Positions 45,401-57,474 of a stretch of DNA of 64,000 bases are shown piece after piece. This DNA comes from Oreocharis arfaki. Taxonomy: Eukaryota > Chordata > Aves > Passeriformes > Paramythiidae. The stretch lies in assembly GCA_013398015.1 (NCBI GenBank), contig VZRR01003264.1, positions 1 through 64,000 on the forward strand. Direction: 5' to 3'. How positions within the stretch are numbered: the stretch's first letter is position 1; each line of letters opens with the position of its first letter. The translations under genes were made by a program, and so were the position numbers. Under the pieces are notes generated by a model. It worked only from the letters and a program-made list of their open reading frames with translations, did not search any database and was not told the origin of the DNA.

Positions 45401-46720
45401 TCATGATAAACATTCAGAGCCATTTTGTTATGTGAACTCTGGGTAGGAGTAATTTGGGGTTAGAGTGGCTTTGTGGTCCATCTCTAAGCAATAAGCTCTG
45501 TATGTTTCAAAATGACCTTAACAGACTGCAGGAAATTACCAAAATTACTGAAGTAAAATTTGAGAGATAAATATGCACTGTTACAATTTAGCAGTACGTG
45601 GCAGGGAAAAAGTGGTATTAGAAGACAAATATTATGGGGCTGATAGTATACTGCAAATTGAATGAGCTAACAGCATCTGAAAGAGCTCAAAAAGAGTTGC
45701 TTTGCTGTAATTTGTAATAGTGCTTCCCTTTGGGCCCCACTGTTTCTGTTTTGGGACCTGCATTTTAAAATAAATATGTGGGGGGAGGTGTTCATTACAG
45801 GATAGTGACAGAGGTCTTAAGACATTTGAAAGGTGTGAGTTTAGAAGAACTTTAGAGGAAACAATTTGTTCAGACCAACAAGAGACAGGCAGATTGTTTT
45901 TTAAACTATATTCAAATATGTGAATGGATGAGAGGAGCGAACTGTTGATGCTGTGTAATCTCTGTGTGCTGCTTGTAGGAGAAGCTGTAGTTTGGATTTG
46001 AGGCTGCTCTCCAGCTCCAGGCTGTATCTGGGAGGTTGCAGACTCCCCCTCACTCGAGAGCTGTTTTAGGAGGGATTTTACAGTCACCTGCTATAGCTTT
46101 GTCTGGATGTTTGTGAACCTGCCCCTGCGTGGTGGTGGCTCAGCTGCTCCCTGAGATCCTGTCCCGCCTACCTCTCTGTGGTTTCACTGGAAAGAATTCC
46201 CATGGCTGTAACAAACCTAGCTTTTGTTGTTACAGCATGTGCTGCTGGATCTAGCTGATGGCTTACAAATGTTTACAGCTTGCAAATATTGTACAAGTAG
46301 GGATAGCAAAAACAAAAACATGCTTCTTCAACTTCCCATTACACACAGGAAGATGAGCTTGGGTTGTGTGTGCTGTGTTGATGATACTTGACCTTGCACT
46401 AGCTCCCCGTAGTTCTCCATGCAGTTCACTCTGCTGGGTTCCCTTTAGTCTCATTTCTACATCCTTTGGCTTTTTGGGCAAGAGGAGGGCATGTGTTGCC
46501 CTTCTCCCAGTTTGTTATCAGATTTCTATCCAAATAGTGTAACTTGATTTTTCCCTTGATGAGAACACTTAGTTTGAGCACTCTGCTCTGCCTGCTACCA
46601 GATGTCACGAAATGCATGACACTCATACCTCTCACCCTTCAGCTCTTCTTTCAAGCTTGGTTTGGTGAATGAATTCAAAAGTTATTACCAGGGGACCAAT
46701 ACTGCAAAAATCCTAGGAGA

Positions 46721-46815
46721 ACTAGAAAACCTTACAAAAAGTAATGGTGTAGTAATTAACCTTAACACTAGAAAACCTTACCTAACCAAAGGTAATGGTG
46801 GAGTAGTTAACAAAA
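46721..46815. repeat. Imperfect tandem duplication, unit about 46-48 bp
   Basis: ACTAGAAAACCTTAC starts at 46721 and again at 46767. Each copy continues with an A-rich spacer, then GTAATGGTGTAGTAATTAAC in the first and GGTAATGGTGGAGTAGTTAAC-like sequence in the second. A few mismatches and a short insertion separate the two copies. It is not part of a transposon I recognise. Confidence 0.85.
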
Positions 46816-48820
46816 TTAATTTTGTTGTTGAAATAGGTCTGATGTTTCCCTGGATCCAAGGCAGAGTAGAATCTGAAGCCTTTCCTGATTTCTTTCTTGC
46901 ACCCTCCAGACATACCATCTATTTTTTAAAAAGATGGAATAGATAATGAAGTATCTAAATGATGAAGTTAAGGTCATGGGAAATCTGTTGCTAATTCAGG
47001 AGTAAACACCAGATCATCAGACTTCCTTGATCATAAAGTTCATATTTCATTATGAACTCAAAACCTCTTCTGTATTTGTAGAGCTACAATTTTCCCAGCA
47101 TAAAGTGAATGAAGATGGTCAGGAAAAAAAAACCCCCTCATGTCTGAGCTGGCATTTTTCAAATACTAAGTATGCAGGGATATGTCCAGCAAGCCACTGG
47201 AAGAGCCACGTATCATTATCTCCCACAGAGAATATGAGAAGAACTTCAAGCCTGTATAAAATGGAGTCACAAGGCATAATGCATGCTTTTCAAAGGTGTG
47301 TTAGCTAAAATTGTTGCAATTCTGGAGGAGAAGCTGTGGTGTGCAGTTACCTCCATCATCTACGCACTTGTCTGCCAAAGGAAGCAAAAGGATATTTTGT
47401 CATGAGCTACCTATGTTACCCACTATAAACCTAAAACCTAAATGTTGCCTTTAATGTAGAATTCCAGCCATTTATGTAGTTTTTTTGCATTATTTTCTCA
47501 TCTAGTCCTATACATAAGTTGTGTCCACAGTAATTGTATTAAAAAAATGGTTCACTGATGCTGAATTTCTTAACTGTAAGCCAGAGGCAATTGCAGCTTG
47601 TCCTTTAGTGCTAGAAGTTCCTTGTGACAGCCTCAGTCATCTTTTTCCCATTAACCAGTTGAGCAGGTGTTGTCTTTGTTGTGTGCAGAGACTTTCATGG
47701 ACCCCATCACTGCAGCGAGTGCCTCCCAAGCACTCTTCTGAAAACATCCTGCTGGGATAGGAAAATACTGCTGTCCTTATTTTGTAGATGATCAGCTGAG
47801 ATATTTGGTGATCTGCCCACAGCAGAGCTTGAAATCCGTGGGAGAGTTAAGAATAAAACCTGCAGTCCCTGCTCACTGCCTTTGCTAACACACAATACTG
47901 CCTTCTTTTTTTTTTTTTTTTATTTTTGCACCAGCTGTGAGCTTCAGTTCCATGTTTGGAGGATGATGTTGACATTTCCACATCAGTTGGTTTATGATTT
48001 TGTTGCTCCCTATTCTTGTATGTAACTTTTTTACTTTGTTTTAAAATTAAAAGAAAAAAAAAAATCCCGGAAACTCTTTAACTTCTAACTCTACTTATTT
48101 CCTATCTTATCAAATGAGGAGGGAGGACTATTACTGATTTGCCATCTTATTTATAAATATTTAGTCGTGGTGAGCTGAGGATGGCACGTGTGCTGGAAGT
48201 TTGGTAAGGGGAAGTAAACTGATTGATTCTAGTTATTAAGTCACTACTTCAGCTGTATAAACTACAGGAAAAATACAGGCTGACCATCCTAAACGACAGC
48301 TCCAGCCTTCTGTCGGACCTGAAACACACTTCAAAAATGCTTTTAGCCTCATCTTCCTTTGTACTTCCTTGTGTTTTGTTCTTTGAGGTGAGTGAACACT
48401 TACTTTTCAGAGCTGGTGAGCGCTTGCAGCATCATACTGAATTTGGAAAACTGCCCAGGAGGCCAATTGCCCTGCACAATCTCACTGGCAAAGGATCATC
48501 AGCATTTGAGAGGGTGGACATTCATGTCAAAATAGAAAATTGAGTGCATTTTTAAGACCGGGTTCTGCTGTGTAGCAGGTGTGTGTGTCTGTATAATGTG
48601 AAATATGATCTCTAATACAGCCACAGGTTGCTGGGCTGGATGCAGAAATTACTGAGTTGAATTGTAAGGATTGTGTTACACAGCCTGTCACATTAGGTAA
48701 GACCAGAAGGGATTTTGATTTTTATGCTTAAAATTAGGGTTATTGTGTAGGATGCTGGCTGAAAGCAGACTGGATTTGTTGGCTCCCAGGAAAGAACTGC
48801 TGTGTTGTGTCTGCTGCAAG

Positions 48821-48861
48821 GCTGTAACACTATAGCACTGAGCTGGCTATAGTGTTACAGC
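48821..48861. repeat. Perfect 16-bp inverted repeat with 9-base loop
   Basis: GCTGTAACACTATAGC at 48821-48836 is matched by its exact reverse complement GCTATAGTGTTACAGC at 48846-48861, around the loop ACTGAGCTG. The bases are mixed in composition, unlike the A/T hairpins elsewhere, so chance is unlikely. A further alternation, TATACACTATATATG, follows. It could be the terminal inverted repeat or hairpin end of a decayed DNA transposon, or a structured RNA. No flanking evidence decides. Confidence 0.92.
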
Positions 48862-51646
48862 TATACACTATATATGTGGTGTAACAATGGCCTTGTACAT
48901 CGAGCATCCTTCTGAGGTGAGCTGGGAAGCCAGTCTGGCCTGTATTGTTTTATTATATTGGGTCTCCTTGCCTTTGGGAATGAATTAGTTCCTCACATAA
49001 TGTGCTGAGCTGCTGACAGCTTTTTTTTTAATAAGTACTGATCTTAGAAAGTAGAACTTGAGTCTTTAATGTGTCTTCCCGTACCTGTTTTTACCAGTGA
49101 GAGTAATCTTGTATTTCACCAAAACAAGTGTTTAGTTCCCAGCATCCTGGATAATTGGTGCTTTCTCTGAAAAGACTTGGACAATTGCTGTAGGAAAATG
49201 CCTCTGAAGAAGTTCCCTGTAAAATCAAAGGTGGAGATGTTAAGCCCAGACAATAACTCTTAGATCAAAGTAGCCAGCAGAAGGGGCCGTAGGGGAACAG
49301 GTTGTCCCTTTAAGCTTTGCTTAAAGGTGTGAGGTGTTACCCCTTTCTTTCTGTAATCAGATTTCATGAAGAAAGCAAAGCTATTCTTTCCTGATGTAAT
49401 TCAATCAGAGCCCTCAGCTAGATGATCAGCAGGAAAAGCACCTGCCTTCCTTGCTTTAGATTTGCTGATAGACCCCAGTTTTTGATAGGAGTTGGTTAAT
49501 CCATAATCCAAACATGTGCCCACAGCAACACCTGCCATGCAGGTGAGCTTTTAATCTTGTTAATATACAAATATAATATAGATTTTTGTATTAACCTCCC
49601 ACACATACACACCCAATAGTAAATGTCACGGGGAGGAAAATTTAATAAAATGAGATTATAAATGTCTAATGTACTTTTTGTTGGGCAATAAAGTTGCCCA
49701 CGTGTTGTAATTGAGGTCTGAAGTTAACTTGCTTGCTGAGGCCTCTCTAGGGTAGGTTACACAGACTGAGAGAGCACGTGAAAAAGTGTTTTTCATGCTC
49801 TGCTTTTCTTCCTGTTTCGTCCACTAGCCTTTCCTCCTCAGCTCTGTCTTGGGTTGGTGCCCACTGTAGCATCTACTGCCATCAAACTCAGCACTTAAAA
49901 ATGAGGCACATGTTTGAAACATCTGCTTGTTTGAGACCCTCCACAGTGACTATTAACTTCTGCCTCTGATGTTTTCCAAAGCCCTTGGTTCTCTTCTCAT
50001 CTCCTGAGTGACCCTGACGCAGTCCTCTGGAGATCTGTAAGGCAGGATCCTCTACTTCCTGATAGTGTAGACGTTGGAAGGTGAGGTATGAGGGAAGTTT
50101 GGGTTCAGGCTTAAATATTCTAAGGCTCACATCCATTGTGTAGGTGGACCTTGTGAAATGCAGGTCTGAGGCACCTCATATGCAGTTCTGCACCAAGTTG
50201 TCATGTGTGTGATTTCTGATCTGCACAGAGACGTGTTACCTGGCTTTTCGCCAGACACTCGTGAACAGGTGTTTGGGGAGGACCACATCTAGCTCATTAA
50301 CGGAGGAAGAGCTGAATTAAATCCCAGTCCCTGATAAGATGGTGGTTTGGATTAAAAGGTTTGTGACCCATCAGTGTGTGTCTGAATCCCAGTGAGAGGA
50401 AGGCAATTCCATTGTAAAAACGGATTTTGAAAGATTTGTCCCAGCTATGTTACATGACAGCTACATTTTCTGTGGCCACCAGCATGCTGGTGTGGTAACA
50501 GACTTGCCAGAAAGCAGAACTAATGTTTTAGGGAACATTGTGCTCTATCATTTTACAGAACAAACTGTTGATGGACTATTTGTGAGGATCTAGCTCTGTT
50601 ATTTCTTTGCTACAATTAATTTCTCCTCCAGCAAATTTACATTGGCTTGTGCCCTTAGGAGGGGCTATGAAGGAAGGGGTGTTATGGTGCTCCTTGACAC
50701 TGCTTTTCCATAATTTTTGGTAATGCCTCCACTGTTATATTTTGTGACTGAGGGAAATACCATAGCCATCAAAACATGGGAACATAGATCTGTGTTGTAC
50801 CCTGTGGTGGTGTTCAGGCTCAAGTAGAGTATGTGTAAAATATTACCATTTGAATTTGGTCATTGCAGAGCTGGGCTGACCAGTGGGGTTAATGGGATGG
50901 AGCCCTCTGACCAGCCAAGGCTGCTTTGCCATTTATGCCTCAGGTCATTTTATAGGGTTGCTGTCACAGTCTTTCTAACTGTACAGTGTCATCTTGGCTG
51001 GTTAATTGTGATGTAGAAATGAATATTCCTGTGCAAGGTAAGTGGTAGGTCAGACACAACGCTCTCAAGATAATTTTGGAGTAAGTTTTAAAAAGCTGGA
51101 TTATCTGACCTACCACAGAAGGCACAGAATCTGCTCTGTAGGCTCCTTGGGGCAGAAATCCTCTCTCTGGAAATTGAGACAGATGGAGACAAGGAACACT
51201 TTCCAGGGAAGAAACTGAGCCAAAATGACTTTAAGCACAAAAAATTCTCTCAGGACTGGGGACTGAACCCCATTTGCCACTCCATTACCTCGAGTTGACC
51301 TTTCTTCTCAGTAGATTTGACCTAAAGTTGGAATTTTGGTCCTTGCCAAATACATCCTAATTTGCTACTATGATGCTGGATTTTTTCCCAGCAGTTCTCC
51401 CATCTTTTTTGTACAGACCAGTTGGTGTTTCATCACAGTTACCAGCCTCGTTGTGATCTGTTGGCAGTGCTTAAGAAGGAAATTGTGCAGGATTCATCTA
51501 CAGAGCTTCCCAGTCACAGACCAGTGTTTCGTGGGGGCAACAAATAGGGGGAGGTCAGGAGTTTTCAGGTACTGCAAAATCACTTTGAGATGTCAGCAAC
51601 TAAAAAGATGAAAAGAAGAGATAAAGATTATCTTTATTTTATTTTT

Positions 51647-51741
51647 NNNNNNNNNNNNNNNNNNNNNNNNNNNNNNNNNNNNNNNNNNNNNNNNNNNNNN
51701 NNNNNNNNNNNNNNNNNNNNNNNNNNNNNNNNNNNNNNNNN
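51647..51741. other. Assembly gap of 95 N
   Basis: The gap is preceded by TTTATTTTATTTTT and followed by TTTGTTTTGG. The missing sequence is therefore probably a T-rich simple repeat. Confidence 0.99.
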
Positions 51742-51792
51742 TTTGTTTTGGACCTGAGAGGCTTTTTAAAACTCTCTCTAGCTGTGTTTTTA

Positions 51793-51806
51793 GCCAGCAG
51801 AGGGAG
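51793..51806 (+). promoter_or_regulatory. CTCF-like motif
   Basis: GCCAGCAGAGGGAG matches much of the CTCF core CCASNAGRKGGC. It lies 50 bases after the assembly gap. Confidence 0.3.
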
Positions 51807-52964
51807 TTCAAGCCCCCATTTTACACTGACCGTGCAGGCTGGGCTGTGTGGTCAGCACTTCTGGATGCACTTAATGGAACATTCTCAGCATAGTTAAGTG
51901 CTGGGGCCTGAATCAAGGGGTTTGGAATACAATCGGGTTTTGTTTTTTAATGGCAAAACATAAACCATAAAAAGGTATATTTTGGGGCAGTGAATTATCA
52001 GTAATACACATCTGTTTGTACCAAAATGTTTGTAACGCTTCTGCACTGTGCTTGGAGTAGGAAAATGTAAGAGTATGAAAGTGGCACTTCTTAAAAAGTG
52101 CCAAGTCCCGTTTTGTTGTCCCATAGTTAAATACCATTAACCACTAATGAGTGTCAGAACAATCTCTGATCTTTGAGAACCCCAGAGAGCAGCAGCACCA
52201 GAACATCTTGGAAATAACTTCTAATTTTTAATGTAGTGATCAGATTTTTTTGTAGATGGTTAATGGGAAAGAAGTTAATTCTTCCTTCCTTTAGGTTTTA
52301 GTGTATTATTCTACAACCAGTATGTTCTGGTGAGAGGAACATCCCCACTACATCTTGTGTGCCAAAACAAGAATAGTAATGAAATAGGTGAAAGTAAATC
52401 AAGCACTGCTGGGCTTGCCTTAAACCTGTAATTGTGGTTCCTCTGTGACAATAAACTCTCAACTGAGCATTCACCCCTGAGCAGTCAGGGTCTTTTATAC
52501 CAGCTCAAGCTGATAACTGAAAATGTAAACCACATTTTAAAGTAATTCATTGTGTACTCTGGGCTGACAAATGTTAAATTATACTAATTTGAGCAGATGC
52601 ACATGTTGCTGCCCTGGAATTCTGGACAGATTCTTCAGAACTGAGCAGCTTGTTCTTGTGTGCAAATACACATTGCACACAAAAATTACTTGGCTAGTTT
52701 CTTGGATTTCCTTAAACTGGCACTCTGCAAATGTCTATTTTTACCGCAAGGAAAGCTGAAGTGCTCAAACTTTTGGGGGCTTAATCACAGGTGGGGTGAA
52801 CCTCAAGACCCACGTTACAGCATTTCCCCTTTTTCACTTAAACCTGAGGGGCTACCACTGGTGTTTATACAGCATTGCAAACTAAATTTAGACGTAGTAG
52901 TAAGGACTTAAACAAGTTGTGCTTTGTCAGGAGAGCAGAGAAAGGAACTGAGCAGTGAAAACAG

Positions 52965-53290
52965 TGAGGGGAATCGGCGTGTCTGGCACTGGCACAATGC
53001 TGCGAAACCAGCGCTTTGATGGCCTATAAAGCCTAATAAGAGCTGTGTGAAAGGTTTGCTGTGCTTAGCTGGCATTATCTCTTGTGCAAAGGAAAGAACA
53101 TTGTAAACCAGTAAAAATTAACTGCCGCAGCACAATGATGGTTTTGTGGCTGGGAATCCAGATAAAGTTCTGCCGCTGTTGGCGGAATGATGAAAGGGAC
53201 CGGGGCCATTTGCATACAGGTGAAGAGAGGCGGTGATGTCCCGTGTTCTCCAGAGGCGGAGGCACCACAGGTATGCAAAGTGCTTCAGCT
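52965..53290. promoter_or_regulatory. Candidate enhancer-like segment
   Basis: Within about 325 bases there are GCGCTTTGATG (TCF/LEF-like), ACAATG and ACATTGT (SOX-like, both orientations), AGATAAAG (GATA-like), ATTTGCATA (octamer) and TATGCAAAG (octamer-like), plus several CpGs absent from the surroundings. There is no open reading frame with a family motif. This is motif spotting only; such short motifs occur by chance. Confidence 0.35.
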
Positions 53291-56200
53291 CCAAGCACTG
53301 CCTTTGATTTAACCTGGTTTCTTTTTTTTTTTTTTTAACCTGGTTGTAGAGTAGGAGAAAAGGGTCTTGGGAAATGCACAATCCCAGGAAACGTCATTGG
53401 GTGGCAGCAGAGCATTTACCACTTGCCATGGCATCCCAGCCAAATAAAGCCAGAAAGAACTGAGGTTCTGCATGTTTGTGATACAGGTAACTGCAGACGA
53501 GATCTCAGAATGGTATTTATGGTGAGACAGCCTTTTGTGTTTGAGACACAAGATTTCTCTCCAAAAGTGGGTTTGCATGTGGCTATCTGTCTGTGTATAT
53601 ACGTAAAAATATGTATTTATATATAAACATGCATGTACATGTAAACATAAAAGCTATGTCTCTGCAGGTGAGGTTTGCTCTGTGATAGTGAGGGGCTTTA
53701 ATGTGATTACTGCAACTACCAGCTCCCACATTAGATCCCATATCCCTGACAGACCAAGCTTGTTCCCAAGAGATACATCTTGGTGCTGGTGTGAATAAAG
53801 CCACGTAAAAGTTCTAAATTACTTTTTCTGCTGGAAGGAATCAAGTGGGTCTGTGAATGTGGCCAGAAAAAGTGATAATTTTTATTAGTCATTTTTGGTT
53901 TTCTGTAGTAAAAGTATGAAAAGCAGGACAGTATTTGTTATCCTTTTAGGAAGATGTGAACCTGTCCGTACTTATTCTACAGTGTGAGTATTTAGACTTT
54001 TTGGATAATGTGGATGGTGCTTGAAGCACTTTGAAGATCTGTCCTAGTTTTGTAACCAGGAGCTAAATGTGTTTTGGGTGTGTTCATTTCGGTGAAGAGA
54101 TGGAGCATTTGTTTTTATTTGTTTTGTGCTTTCCTCTAACACCTCGCCATGTAGCTAACACAAAGGATTGTGTCACGGCGGTAAGGAGAACACAAACTGC
54201 AGCAGGCATACATACAAACACGCCTGTTTCCTTTATGGAGTTACATCTTTGTTTGCTAGCTTTTTAAAAATTGTTTGTGAGCTGCTGCTATTGTAAGTAA
54301 ATCTCTTACCTTCTAACTGCCCGTTCTGCTGTCACCGCTGTGGAAATGCCATCAATCTCCTACTTTATGGGCAATGTCACTGCAAATGTGGAAACTCAGT
54401 GACTGGGAGGAATTTAACATCTTTCTTTTGCTGCTTTGCCTGGGAATAAGGAAGTTAAAGCTGTCCCCATGGACTTCCTGCAGACATCAGGGACGGGCTG
54501 GCTTTGGGAATTGCTTGTTCCTGAGACAGGGAGGGACCTCTGTGGTTCAGTGCTGCTACTGAGCAGTGGATGTCAGGTACCAATCCTTACAGTCTGGCCT
54601 GAACATCTTGCCCCAAGTACTGCTGAGGTTTTTCTGAACTACTCTGATTTGTGTTTGGTTCAAGCCCAAGGCCCACAGCCCATAGAAACAAGAAGAAGCT
54701 CTGAACAAGAGCTGCCCTGTTTCCAAGCTCTCGCTGAGCTCAGGGTTCAGCGCTTGCTTCTGTATCTCCAAAAGTTATGATCTTGCTCCAGAAGAGGCAG
54801 CATTTTCTGGATCCCAGCTCCCTGGGAGCTCTAAACCCTTGTTCGCTGGTGGCATATGGCCTCTTCAAGGAATAAAGGCTTTTGGCTCCTGCAGAGCTTA
54901 ATAAAGCCTACTTTTATCCCATGTGTGAGTACTGTTGGGAACTCTCTGAAGAAAGGTATCTCTAAAATGATATTGCTATTTTGTTGGCACAGACTACTGC
55001 CAGAGATTCTCAGCTTCTAGTAACTAAAACATCAGATGTCCCTTGTCCTGAAAAGCTTGGAAAATTAGTCAAGAATCAATGTGAGAAATGAAACCTGTTC
55101 AGTCATAGGAAGGTTCCTTGTATTTGGACCAGATGTCATGATATTATTACATTAGATCATCTTTGTTCTATCTGCAGTGATTAAACGACAGTGAATTCAC
55201 TTCATTCCTGAATTTTTCTCTTATTAAAGTAATTCCCTTGTTAATTGTTGCACTCCCACAACTCTGGGATTATTTTTATTTGCCTTTGCAAGGGTGAAAT
55301 GTCCACTTATGCAGTGTTTTGTTGTTTGCTTCCATGCTTTGTGTACCTTTTGCAGAACATTCAGGTATTAGACTGGAAATGACAGGAACTGTAGTACTGA
55401 AGGTCAAATGTACAAACTCTTGGGATACCCCATTTTGGCACTAATGTCTAACCTAGGAATGCAGTCATCAGTGAGAATGTGATGGTAGAAATGACATCTG
55501 AGCTTTTCATCTGTAGAGAATTTATTAGAAACCACTTTGGGATTATGGTGATGGAAAATGTTGGTGACTAATGGGAGTGTTCTCATTTTTTCATTTGGAG
55601 TACATGTAGCAAAATTTTCTTGTTTTCTTTTTGGACAAAGACACTGCTTGAGGAAAGAGGCTGATACTGGAAAAACTTATTTTATTAGAGAAATCCATTA
55701 TACCTGCTCTAGTACTGAGGTTTCGTGTTCTTTTCAGGACTCTGTGCTGCTTCTGTCTCTTTGAGGAGTCAGCTCTCTAAATCGCATCTTTATGACCCTT
55801 AGTTAATTAATAGTTCTTTGGAACACACTGCCTCTGGCTTTCATTTTCTTCACATTCAAGGATAGATTTGCCTGATGCAGAAAAATCGTGGTGCCTGTGT
55901 CCTGTGTCTGTTTTGCATGCTGACAATGGGAAAACTTGCTTTTTCCCACATGTTTTCAATGACATCCTCATCTTCTCTAGGGTTTACTTCAAGAGGATAA
56001 CCACCATTTCCTCCCAGTTCGGCTTCCCCGTGTCAAAGATATTTGATAGTTTTCCAGAGCGGGGGGAGAAGGGCAGCTTGCAGGCTGATAATTCCATGTG
56101 TACCTGTTTCAAAGGATGTATCTTAGGGCAAATGTCCAAGAGGCATAAAACCATCATGTTAACACAATAACATGAGGACCTGTAAGGTCAGCACTGACTG

Positions 56201-56652
56201 GTAGAGCCCTTACAGCCTCGGTGACTGCAGCCAAAGGCCATTCCTGCTAGTAATGCTGGCAGGAATTTCTGGAGGTTCCTTTGGATCTGCTGTGGAGTCA
56301 GCAAAAGTGCATCCAAACCTCACATGTTTAAAAGGCTGAATTTTGGGCACAATGACTTATTTTAACAAAAGTTCGCTTTAGCTAGAAAGCTTCAGAATGT
56401 GCAATTAGGAAAGACCCTACCCAAATTCTTGAGCAAACAAAGAGGAAAGAAGGTGCTGCCATTGTGAAGGAGGGCACCTGAAGTCATCAGAGCGTTTTTG
56501 GGGCACTTTGTTACAAATCAGAGGTTTACACCTCTTTTCCAGTGTACCACAGACCTCTGGAATTTCATGTGGCCCTATATAAAAGGAAATTATTATGTAT
56601 TACTCATAAAATAGTGTTTCAATGATTTTGTCTGCTTTGTTTCCCTCAATTC

Positions 56653-56666
56653 ACCAGCAGAGGGCT
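56653..56666 (+). promoter_or_regulatory. CTCF-like motif
   Basis: ACCAGCAGAGGGCT matches the CTCF core, in the same orientation as the copy at 51793. Occupancy cannot be judged from sequence. Confidence 0.35.
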
Positions 56667-57474
56667 GATTGATCACCTCCTTAATCTAGCTTGAATTCAC
56701 AGCTGAAGTACTCAAACTATGCTGTTCCTGCCGGGGTTTGTCACTCTGTGCTGTCTGAATTCATGTTATGGGCTGCAAACCTTGCTGGTCCATCCTGTCC
56801 AGAGCTGAGCAGTGTTCACAGCAGAATTGTCAGATGTCCCTTCTCAAGGAAGTGTGGCATTTTGAAGCATTATTGTTCTACTGCAGAGCTGCCAAGTGGA
56901 TGCCTTTCTGGAATGTGCAGTTTGAAGCTTTTTAGATCTGCCCGATGGTTTCCGGTCTGTGTGAGGGATGATGAACCTATAAGGTGGCTGTAATGGCCCA
57001 TCTTGATCTGAAACTGATGTCTCTTTCCACAGAAGCCTTGGCTGACTGCTGAGTGTACATTCAGGAAAGTTCTCCCACTCTCCTTGCTGCATGCCCTGCT
57101 GAATTGGGTTAAAACCAGAACTTTGCATTCTGAGAGCATAGCCAAAGGTGGAAACCTGAGCTTCATGGGAAAGGAAATAGATCCTTTTGGCATGTCAGAA
57201 TGGGTTAGTTCTTGCAATAACCCCATGCTTTCCCCCCAGCAAGAAGGCTGGGATTCTGAGTTCCCACTTCCTTAAGAGTGGTAGAAGTTCAGCTCCTACA
57301 CTCCAGAATTTGTGGTTAAGTTGCCTTTTAGCTGTTCTGCAGAAGGCTGGATTATTTCTGCATTCTGACTCCACTTAAAGGTCTGAAAGATTTCTTCTGG
57401 TTTCATTGGCCTTTGGTCAGGCCTAGGATGTATTATGAACACAACAGGGACTGTCACTGTGGCTTTTTTTGACC

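Larger units (their letters stand above)
42471..51646. other. Intergenic DNA downstream of TPCN2
   Basis: No exon chain, RNA gene or recognised transposon is seen over about 9 kb. Scattered ORFs up to about 150 residues lack family motifs and codon-like composition. The stretch contains poly-T tracts near 43768 and 47908, a partial tandem duplication at 46721-46815, and the perfect inverted repeat at 48821-48861. Confidence 0.6.
51742..57474. other. Intergenic DNA with possible regulatory segments
   Basis: No gene is recognised. A CpG-containing stretch at about 52965-53290 is rich in transcription-factor-like motifs and stands out from the A/T-rich background. Two CCAGCAGAGGG motifs (51794 and 56654) resemble the CTCF core. 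A poly-T tract lies at 53321-53336. Confidence 0.55.

Noticed and set aside
45632..46087. 151-residue minus-strand frame downstream of TPCN2
   Set aside because: There is no domain, no polyadenylation or splice support, and ordinary intergenic composition.
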